Shown piece by piece: positions 1 to 4,998 of a stretch of 6,601 bases of DNA. Origin of the DNA: an uncultured Collinsella sp. GTDB lineage: Bacteria > Actinomycetota > Coriobacteriia > Coriobacteriales > Coriobacteriaceae. A program made the translations under genes and the position numbers. Location of the stretch: NCBI GenBank assembly GCA_902496005.1, contig CABUZI010000093.1, positions 1 through 6,601 on the forward strand. Direction: 5' to 3'. The notes under the pieces are model-generated. The model did not search any database and had not been told where the DNA came from. It was given only the letters and a program-made list of their open reading frames with translations. Every line of letters starts with the position of its first letter. Position 1 is the stretch's first letter.

Positions 1-446
1 CCGAGCTCGGGGTCGAGCGGCTCGGCGATGAGCGTGCCGGCATCGCTGCCTGACACGCCCACGGCCAGGTTGCCGTGGTGGTTGATGGCAGCAACCAGCT
101 CTTGGTTAACCTTGCCGCCCAGTACCTCGCGCACGATATCCATAGTCGCCGGCGTGGTCACGCGCTGGCCGTTCTTAAACTCGACGGGAATATCGTAATG
201 GCTCAGCGCCTCGTTGATAGCCTTGCCGCCGCCATGCACGATGACGGGGCGCATACCGATGATCTTGAGCAAAACGATGTCGCTCATCACGTCGCGGCGC
301 AGCTGCTCATCAACCATGGCGGCTCCGCCATATTTGATAACAACCGTCTTGCCGGTCAGGTTCTTAATCCACGGCAGCGCTTCGAACAGCAGCTGCGCGG
401 TTGCTTCGTTGGATTCGCTCGAACGACAATCGCGTGCGAATTTCAT
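1..446 (-). CDS. argB: Acetylglutamate kinase, partial (C-terminal half beyond left edge)
   Basis: Phosphorylates N-acetylglutamate with ATP to N-acetylglutamyl 5-phosphate, the second step of ornithine/arginine synthesis, in the cytoplasm. The 148 visible residues carry the amino-acid kinase hallmarks: strand plus glycine loop KTVVIKYGGAAM (residues 33-44), VIVHGGGKAINEAL (68-81), which is the acetylglutamate-binding glycine loop, and NGQRVTTPATM (92-102), where family members usually have RVTD. The start is the ATG at 446; an in-frame TGA lies shortly upstream, and a GAGG sequence sits 6 nt before the ATG. About 30 residues precede the first kinase strand, unlike the short E. coli enzyme, and resemble the N-terminal helix of arginine-inhibited hexameric kinases (inference). 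It follows argJ by 81 bp with no convincing terminator between, so it is probably cotranscribed. About half of a usual ~300-residue protein is visible. Confidence 0.96.
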   Translation of the reverse strand, partial: MKFARDCRSSESNEATAQLLFEALPWIKNLTGKTVVIKYGGAAMVDEQLRRDVMSDIVLLKIIGMRPVIVHGGGKAINEALSHYDIPVEFKNGQRVTTPATMDIVREVLGGKVNQELVAAINHHGNLAVGVSGSDAGTLIAEPLDPEL

Positions 447-527
447 AATCTGCCTCGTCTTTCATATCGTTATCGCGCCGTGCTCAGCTGTCCGCAATCG
501 CGGCAAGATGCGCAGCGTGCCTGGAAT

Positions 528-1796
528 CTAGGAACGGTAGTCGCCGTTGATGGAGATGTACTCGTGCGTGAGGTCGCAGGTCCACACGGTCGTTGCCGCG
601 TCGCCTGCGCCCAGGTCGGCCGAGATCACGATCTCTGGCGCCTCGAAACGTCGTAGAGCCTCGTCCTCGTCAAAGGGAACAGTCAGACCATCGCGACAGA
701 CAGGCATGCCCATCATGTCGATGGAAACGTCTTCCTGATTAAACTTCACGCCGCACTTGCCGAGTGCCATAGCAACGCGACCCCAGTTGCAGTCGTGGCC
801 GGCGATGCAGGTCTTAACGAGCGGCGAGTTGGCAACGGCACGGGCGGCGATATCGGCTTCCTCGTCGTTCACGGCGCCGGTAACGTTGACCGTAACAAGC
901 TTGGATGCGCCCTCACCATCGGCGGCGATATTGCGCGCCAGGCTCTCGCACACCTCGTGCACAGCAAATGCCAACTCGTCAAAGGCATCGGAGCCCTCAA
1001 CGATAGGCTCGACATCTGCGGCAGCGGCGCCGGAGGCAAGCATGATGCAGGTGTCGTTGGTCGAGGTGTCGGAATCGACCGTTACCTTGTTGAAGGTCTG
1101 TTTGACGGTCGAGAGCAGCAGGGCATGAAGTGCCGCAGGCTCGACGGGGGCATCGGTGGTGATAACTGCGATCATGGTGGCCATGTTGGGCATGATCATG
1201 CCCGAGCCCTTGCACATTCCGCCTACCGTATAGACATTGCCCGCATGACCCGCAGCCTCACTGACGTAGGACACGGCGTACTCCTTGGAGTGCGTGTCGG
1301 TCGTCATGATGGCGCGAGCGGCATCGGCGCCACCGTGGGCGGAGAGCGCCTCGTAGGCAGCAGGAATGGCGGTCTCAAACGTGTCGGTCGGCAGAATCTG
1401 GCCAATCACACCCGTGGAGGCAACCAGAATCTGTTGGGGCTCGCAGCCGATGACCTGCGATGCGATGCTGCACGTCTCGCGCGCGCATGCAAGGCCGGTC
1501 TCACCCGTGGCGGCGTTAGCATTGCCAGAGTTAACCGAAACGCCGGCGATGATTCCGTAGCCCTTGTCGGCACCGCCCAGGTTGGCACGGCTCACCTGCA
1601 CGGGCGCCGCGCAAAAGCGATTGGTGGTAAACACGCCGGCACCGGGACAGGGTTTATCGGGCACGACGAGCGCGTAATCCAGACGCTCGGGGTTCTTGCG
1701 GAACCCAGCGTGGATGCCTGCAGCCTTAAAACCAGCCGCAGCCGTAACGCCACCCTCGACGGCGCGAATCTTGATATCAAACAGCTCGGTATTCAT
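528..1796 (-). CDS. argJ: Bifunctional ornithine acetyltransferase / N-acetylglutamate synthase
   Basis: Transfers the acetyl group from N-acetylornithine to glutamate, giving ornithine and regenerating N-acetylglutamate; many family members also use acetyl-CoA to make N-acetylglutamate. The 422-residue protein is full length. It contains the self-cleavage site in KGSGMIMPNMATMIA (196-210): cleavage is expected between Ala206 and Thr207, with Thr207 as the N-terminal nucleophile of the beta chain. STGVIG (127-132) supplies the oxyanion-hole Thr-Gly pair, and TVDSDTSTNDT is the usual beta-chain substrate motif. The C-terminus ISINGDYRS matches the family ending. The ATG at 1796 is preceded by AAGGAG (1808-1813) with an 11-nt spacer, rather long but clear. 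Whether it is monofunctional or bifunctional cannot be decided from sequence; no argA is seen here. It lies between argC (134 bp upstream) and argB (81 bp downstream). Confidence 0.97.
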   Translation of the reverse strand: MNTELFDIKIRAVEGGVTAAAGFKAAGIHAGFRKNPERLDYALVVPDKPCPGAGVFTTNRFCAAPVQVSRANLGGADKGYGIIAGVSVNSGNANAATGETGLACARETCSIASQVIGCEPQQILVASTGVIGQILPTDTFETAIPAAYEALSAHGGADAARAIMTTDTHSKEYAVSYVSEAAGHAGNVYTVGGMCKGSGMIMPNMATMIAVITTDAPVEPAALHALLLSTVKQTFNKVTVDSDTSTNDTCIMLASGAAAADVEPIVEGSDAFDELAFAVHEVCESLARNIAADGEGASKLVTVNVTGAVNDEEADIAARAVANSPLVKTCIAGHDCNWGRVAMALGKCGVKFNQEDVSIDMMGMPVCRDGLTVPFDEDEALRRFEAPEIVISADLGAGDAATTVWTCDLTHEYISINGDYRS

Positions 1797-1930
1797 CGTC
1801 TTTATGACTCCTTATGTCAAACAAAAAACGGACATCGGTTGGTGCGCCATGCCAGTCGTGATCATGAGACCAGCTTAAGAGTGGCGCCCCACTCGATGCC
1901 CGACTACCAAATCGTTAACAATCGAATGTG
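1797..1930 (-). other. argC-argJ spacer with small hairpin and 17-codon ORF
   Basis: This 134-bp gap is long for an arg operon. It contains a six-pair stem (GAGTGG/CCACTC, 1879-1894, four-base loop) and further downstream on the minus strand a run of six T (1824-1829 area) without a strong stem directly before it. A 17-codon reading frame (1812-1865, minus; MITTGMAHQPMSVFCLT) ends with a TAA that runs straight into the argJ AAGGAG site, but it has no clear ribosome binding site of its own. I see no promoter with both -10 and -35 elements. The hairpin could stabilise an mRNA end, cause partial termination, or do nothing. Confidence 0.35.
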
Positions 1931-3001
1931 CTACACCGGGCACGCCACTGTGGGCAAGCCTCGTCGCTCGTCAAAGCCAAAGACGATATTGGCGCACTGG
2001 ACTGCTTGGCCCGCAGCGCCCTTGCACAGATTGTCGATGGCGCCCGTCGCCACCAGCACGCCCGCGCACTTGTTGAGCGCGAGGCCGATCTGGGCGGCGT
2101 TGGTGCCGACGACCGAAGCCGTCTTGGGCTGCTGGCCGGCGTCGAGCACGCGCACGAAAGTGCGACCAGCGTAGAACTGCTTGTAATAGTCGACAACGTC
2201 CTCAAGGGTCAGGGAGTCGATGGCCTGCGGCGTGAGCGGCAGCGTCACCGTGGAGAGCAGGCCGCGCTTGAGCGGTGCCAGATGCGGGGTGAAGACGACG
2301 CGATCGGTCAGGCCAAGGATTTGCTCAATCTCGGGCGTGTGGCGATGCTTGCCCACGCCGTAGGCCTCCAAGTTCTCGTCGGCGCTGCAAAAATGCGTAC
2401 GAGCGTTGCAGGACTTGCCGGCACCCGTCACACCGCTGATGGCATCGACAATCACGGGGCCACTCTGGGCAACCCAGCCGGCACGCACAGCAGGAGCGGC
2501 AGCAAGGCTCGTTGCGGTGGGATAGCAGCCGGCGCAGGCGACCAGCACGGGTTTGCCGTCGGCATGGTCGGATGCGGCGGTCTCCAAGTCCCGGCAGAAC
2601 AGCTCGGGCAGGCCAAAGGCACGGGTCTTGAGCAGCTCGGGGCTCGTATGCTCGGCGGCATACCACGTCTCAAAGACGGATGCGTCGTTCAGGCGGTAGT
2701 CGGCCGAAAGATCGAAACAGGAAACGCCCGCGGCAAGCAGCGCGGGCACCTGTGCCATGGCAGCCGTGTGCGGCACGGCCAAGAAGACGGCGTCGCAGGA
2801 TTTAAGCTCAGGCGCGTCATGCGTCGTGAAGACCAGATCGCTCACGCCAGCAAAGCTCGGATACACCGCAGACAGCGGCTGGCCGGCATCGGCGTTGGAC
2901 GTAATGGCAACAAATTCAAACTCGGGATGGCCGAGCACGAGGCGAATGAGCTCGGCTCCGGCATATCCAGCCGCGCCGACGATTCCAACCTTCAAAGACA
3001 T
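1931..3001 (-). CDS. argC: N-acetyl-gamma-glutamyl-phosphate reductase
   Basis: NADPH-dependent reduction of N-acetylglutamyl 5-phosphate to N-acetylglutamate 5-semialdehyde, the third step of the acetylated ornithine pathway. The 356-residue product has the Rossmann fold at the N-terminus (VGIVGAAGYAGAEL, residues 5-18), the catalytic cysteine in CAGCYPTA (Cys159), the ISGVTGAGK loop (188-196) and the HRHTPEI motif (219-225) that holds the catalytic histidine. Length and motifs are normal for the family. The ATG at 3001 has an AAGGAG ribosome binding site (3008-3013) 6 nt upstream. It is the first gene of the arginine operon and sits directly behind a candidate promoter and paired ARG-box-like operators. 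The stop is a TAG, followed by a 134-bp spacer before argJ. Confidence 0.98.
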   Translation of the reverse strand: MSLKVGIVGAAGYAGAELIRLVLGHPEFEFVAITSNADAGQPLSAVYPSFAGVSDLVFTTHDAPELKSCDAVFLAVPHTAAMAQVPALLAAGVSCFDLSADYRLNDASVFETWYAAEHTSPELLKTRAFGLPELFCRDLETAASDHADGKPVLVACAGCYPTATSLAAAPAVRAGWVAQSGPVIVDAISGVTGAGKSCNARTHFCSADENLEAYGVGKHRHTPEIEQILGLTDRVVFTPHLAPLKRGLLSTVTLPLTPQAIDSLTLEDVVDYYKQFYAGRTFVRVLDAGQQPKTASVVGTNAAQIGLALNKCAGVLVATGAIDNLCKGAAGQAVQCANIVFGFDERRGLPTVACPV

Positions 3002-3070
3002 ATCAGACTCCTTGTCTGCGATTTATGCACCGATGCGCATTTCACAGCGGTCGTTATGAAGTGGGTTGAA

Positions 3071-3079
3071 ACTTTAGCA
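3071..3079 (-). promoter_or_regulatory. Candidate extended -10 promoter for argC
   Basis: On the minus strand the sequence TGC-TAAAGT gives an extended -10 (TGn followed by a hexamer matching TATAAT at four of six positions). No good -35 is found 16-18 bp upstream, as is common for extended -10 promoters; that region falls within the ARG-box-like dyads, so a bound repressor would block polymerase. It would give a leader of roughly 60 nt before argC. The geometry supports it, but the hexamer is only fair. Confidence 0.3.
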
Positions 3080-3085
3080 CCAAAA

Positions 3086-3124
3086 GATGCATTAACACGT
3101 AAATGGCTTGCATATTCATGCATT
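3086..3124. promoter_or_regulatory. Tandem ARG-box-like operators (putative ArgR/AhrC site)
   Basis: The dyad TGCATATTCATGCA (3109-3122) has perfect arms TGCAT/ATGCA separated by 4 bp and matches the conserved TGnATnnnnATnCA core of ARG boxes at all eight fixed positions. A second, degenerate copy, TGCATTAACACGTA (3088-3101), matches six of eight. Taken as 18-bp boxes (3086-3103 and 3107-3124) they are separated by 3 bp, and equivalent positions are 21 bp apart, which is two helical turns. This is the classic arrangement bound by hexameric arginine repressor (established for E. coli; related boxes in Gram-positives). The site lies about 85-125 bp upstream of the argC ATG, just upstream of the candidate -10. 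Binding here is inferred, and no argR gene is in the window. Confidence 0.65.
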
Positions 3125-3167
3125 GAAACATTCCCGACACATTCGCTCGAAGGAATTGACAAATGGA

Positions 3168-3221
3168 GCGGGCCCCGTATTGACCGGCGCTCCTAACGGC
3201 GCCGGGCAATACGGGGCCCGC
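3168..3221 (-). terminator. Very long GC-rich hairpin, probable terminator of the ECF/PPOX operon
   Basis: Arms 3168-3182 and 3207-3221 are perfect 15-bp inverted repeats (GCGGGCCCCGTATTG and its complement). Inside, after one A/G mismatch (3183/3206), lies another perfect 7-bp stem (3184-3190 with 3199-3205) and an 8-base loop, giving 22 pairs in total. It lies between the end of the second PPOX-like gene and the argC control region, where a minus-strand terminator is expected. On the minus strand it is followed by TCCATTTGTCAATTCC, T-rich but not a continuous U tract, so intrinsic termination may be imperfect. It might instead be a dispersed palindromic repeat or an mRNA-stabilising 3' end. 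Confidence 0.6.
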
Positions 3222-3258
3222 CCATGCGAAAACCAAGTTGTTAGGATGAGCCAGCTGG

Positions 3259-3669
3259 CTAGAGCTCGACCGGCACCCATTCGTCGTGATTGCAGATAAA
3301 AGCCTCGGGATCTTCGACGCTAAAGAAGACGAGCGTGGGGTCGTTAGGCCCCTCATAGTGCTCGCCCAGGCGCTCTAGATGCTTCCACCCGGCTTCGCGC
3401 ATTTCGTCTAAAGCCCGGTCATCCAAGCCGGCACGCCCGCGCAAGATGAGCCAGCCATGGCCCGGCCACCAACTCGTGGCCTCAAAGCGCTGGTTTTGCA
3501 GCAGCTCCTGCCACACATCTTTAGTGCGCGCCGTCACAAACCACAGCTTGCCGTCCTGAATCTGTGCAAACGAGAACGGACGCACATGTGGCTGCCCGTC
3601 CACGCTCGTCGCCAAGTACCACGCCGGCACCGACGTCAGATACTCCAACACCGTATTCAATCCGTCCAC
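3259..3669 (-). CDS. PPOX-like flavin-binding split-barrel protein (second of two tandem copies)
   Basis: A small cytoplasmic protein of 136 residues in the pyridoxamine 5'-phosphate oxidase-like superfamily, whose members bind FMN or another flavin/deazaflavin cofactor; the specific reaction is unknown. Family features are PAWYLAT (15-21), PHVRPFSF (27-34), and DGKLWFVTARTKDVWQEL (39-56), a split-barrel core that usually contacts the FMN phosphate. It is too short and lacks the C-terminal region of the true biosynthetic PdxH. By eye it is close to half identical to the neighbouring upstream gene (3721-4167), with shared blocks VRPFSFA, DGKLWF, KDVW and FFSV, so the pair arose by duplication. 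I chose GTG at 3669 because a perfect AGGAGG (3674-3679) lies 4 nt upstream; a further in-frame GTG at 3684 would put that site inside the coding sequence. It is probably the last gene of the ECF operon, followed by the long hairpin. Confidence 0.85.
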   Translation of the reverse strand: MDGLNTVLEYLTSVPAWYLATSVDGQPHVRPFSFAQIQDGKLWFVTARTKDVWQELLQNQRFEATSWWPGHGWLILRGRAGLDDRALDEMREAGWKHLERLGEHYEGPNDPTLVFFSVEDPEAFICNHDEWVPVEL

Positions 3670-3673
3670 GTGT

Positions 3674-3679
3674 CCTCCT
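3674..3679 (-). promoter_or_regulatory. Ribosome binding site that sets the start of the second PPOX-like gene
   Basis: AGGAGG on the minus strand, 4 nt before GTG 3669. The spacing is short but the match is perfect. It argues against the upstream GTG at 3684 (no ribosome site visible before it) and against TTG at 3660 (13-nt spacing). Starting at 3669 also aligns the N-terminus best with the conserved part of the paralogue. Confidence 0.7.
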
Positions 3680-3720
3680 GGCACTAGCTAATTCGGAACG
3701 GGTAGTTAATTTGAGACGCG

Positions 3721-4167
3721 CTAGAGCCCCAGGCGCTCCTCGCTGCCGTCGATATCGCAGAACCGCGCGGCGATGTTGCGGACCGAGAAGAACGCAAGGC
3801 GGCCGTCGTTGGCACTATCGTGTTGCTCGCCAATGCCCACCATGTGCTTAAAGCCCGCTTGGCGCACCTTGTCGCTCACAACTGCATCATCCTCGAGCGC
3901 GGCCTCGCCAGTTAACACGATCCAACATTCCCCCGGCTTCCAGCCCGAGAGCTCAAACTTGGGATTCGCACTCAGCTCCGCCCACACATCCTTGTCGCGC
4001 GACGTGCAAAACCACAACTTACCGTCATCGACCATGGCAAACGAAAACGGCCTCACGCGAGGCTGATGCCCGTCGCTTGCATCGGTCGTGGCCAGATACC
4101 ACGCCGGAATGCGCCTGAGATACGAACAGGCGCGCTCAAGCTGAGCCGTGCGGTCGTTGTCGGTCAT
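3721..4167 (-). CDS. PPOX-like flavin-binding split-barrel protein (first of two tandem copies)
   Basis: A 148-residue member of the pyridoxamine 5'-phosphate oxidase-like split-barrel superfamily, with PAWYLAT (21-27), RVRPFSFA (37-44), DGKLWFCTSRDKDVW (48-62) and FFSV (126-129). These are the FMN-binding core blocks of the small PPOX family; substrate and reaction are not predictable from sequence. It carries no signal peptide or membrane segment. The ATG at 4167 has an AAGGGG sequence 5 nt upstream. It lies 30 bp after the ecfT stop and 51 bp before its paralogue, on the same strand with no terminator between, so cotranscription with the ECF genes is likely. It differs from its paralogue by a longer N-terminus and a small insertion after PAWYLAT. 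A link of these flavoproteins to the transported vitamin is only a guess. Confidence 0.87.
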   Translation of the reverse strand: MTDNDRTAQLERACSYLRRIPAWYLATTDASDGHQPRVRPFSFAMVDDGKLWFCTSRDKDVWAELSANPKFELSGWKPGECWIVLTGEAALEDDAVVSDKVRQAGFKHMVGIGEQHDSANDGRLAFFSVRNIAARFCDIDGSEERLGL

Positions 4168-4197
4168 AGGGACCCCTTTCTTGCGCTCGAATCGCGC

Positions 4198-4998
4198 CTA
4201 AACAAGTTGAAGGTTGATGACGATGACACACACGAGCAGCAGCACCGTCACCACCGCGGCCAGTGCATCCCCGCGGCCAAATGCAAGCGCATGCAGACGT
4301 GTGCGGCCCTGCTCGCCATGATAGCAACGGGCATCCATGGCGGCAGACAGCGTCTCGGCATGGCGGAACACGCCCGTGAACAGCGGAATCGCCACACTGC
4401 CGAGCATACGCACGCCGCCGAGCGGGCCTCCTGTCACGCGCGCACCGCGGCTCGCCTGCGCATCGGCCGTCTGCTTCATCTCGGTGGCAAACTGCGGCAT
4501 AAAGCGCAGCGCGATACCCATAATCATGCCGAGCTCGTGCGCAGGAAGTCCTACACGCGCAAACGGCGCGAGCAGTCGCTCAAAGCCCGCGGTGAGGTCG
4601 AGCGTCGGCGTGGTAAGCGTAATGGCGCTCATGCCGGCCATCATCAAGGTCAGGCGGCACGTCATAAAGGCGGCGGAATGCAGCGAGCCCTCGCTTATCT
4701 GCAAAAAGCCGAGCTGCCACAGAATGCGCCCGCTCTGGTCGGTAAACAGGTTGAGCACCGCGACCACGACGACGATTGCCAGCAGCGGCGCCATCGACGA
4801 CAGAACGCGACGAACCGGCACCCGAGACACGGCATAGATCAGCACGACGAAAATTGCGACAGGGACCAGTCCGCGGAAGCTGCTGACTGTGAGCGTCGTG
4901 ATCAGAAACACAAAGCCCAAGAGCAACTTAGTTCGCGGGTCCAGGCGGTGGATCGCACTATCGCCGGGATAGTAGCTGCCAAACGAAAACGCCTCCAT
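4198..4998 (-). CDS. ecfT: ECF transporter transmembrane component EcfT
   Basis: The membrane scaffold of an energy-coupling factor transporter: it couples ATP hydrolysis by the EcfA domains to movement of a substrate-binding S component. The 266-residue protein opens with the family signature YYPGDSAIHRLDPRTKLL (9-26) and has hydrophobic stretches at about 24-40, 43-58, 68-86, 108-128, 154-170 and 245-264. The two cytoplasmic coupling motifs that contact the ATPases are visible: AQASRG (180-185) and AMDARCYHG (220-228). In the second, Cys225 stands where the commonly quoted Ala-Arg-Gly has glycine. The ATG overlaps the ecfA stop codon by one base (TAATG), and an AGGAGG (5006-5011) lies 7 nt upstream inside ecfA, indicating translational coupling. 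No S component is in the window, so the substrate is unknown; a shared (group II) or dedicated (group I) module are both possible. Confidence 0.95.
   Translation of the reverse strand: MEAFSFGSYYPGDSAIHRLDPRTKLLLGFVFLITTLTVSSFRGLVPVAIFVVLIYAVSRVPVRRVLSSMAPLLAIVVVVAVLNLFTDQSGRILWQLGFLQISEGSLHSAAFMTCRLTLMMAGMSAITLTTPTLDLTAGFERLLAPFARVGLPAHELGMIMGIALRFMPQFATEMKQTADAQASRGARVTGGPLGGVRMLGSVAIPLFTGVFRHAETLSAAMDARCYHGEQGRTRLHALAFGRGDALAAVVTVLLLVCVIVINLQLV

Noticed and set aside
492..503. Small inverted repeat CCGC/GCGG in the argJ-argB spacer
   Set aside because: Only four pairs and no T run; too weak to call a terminator.
75..656. Plus-strand open frame of 193 codons over argB and the argJ end
   Set aside because: It is antisense to argB and argJ, with no motif or ribosome site supporting it.
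1815..1820. Perfect TTGACA on the minus strand upstream of argJ
   Set aside because: A -10 at the correct distance would fall within the first codons of argJ, and no suitable hexamer is there; the bases are also part of the sequence leading into the ribosome site.
795..2174. Long plus-strand open frame of 459 codons
   Set aside because: It lies antisense to argJ and the argJ-argC spacer, has low-complexity Gly/His/Arg-rich translation and no family motif; the minus strand carries clear ArgJ motifs. It is a high-GC shadow frame.
3156..3161. Perfect TTGACA on the plus strand
   Set aside because: The -10 position falls in the GC-rich hairpin arm with a poor match, and no plus-strand gene follows.
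1928..3196. Plus-strand open frame of 422 codons
   Set aside because: It is antisense to the whole of argC and its control region, with no recognisable domain; ArgC motifs on the other strand are decisive.
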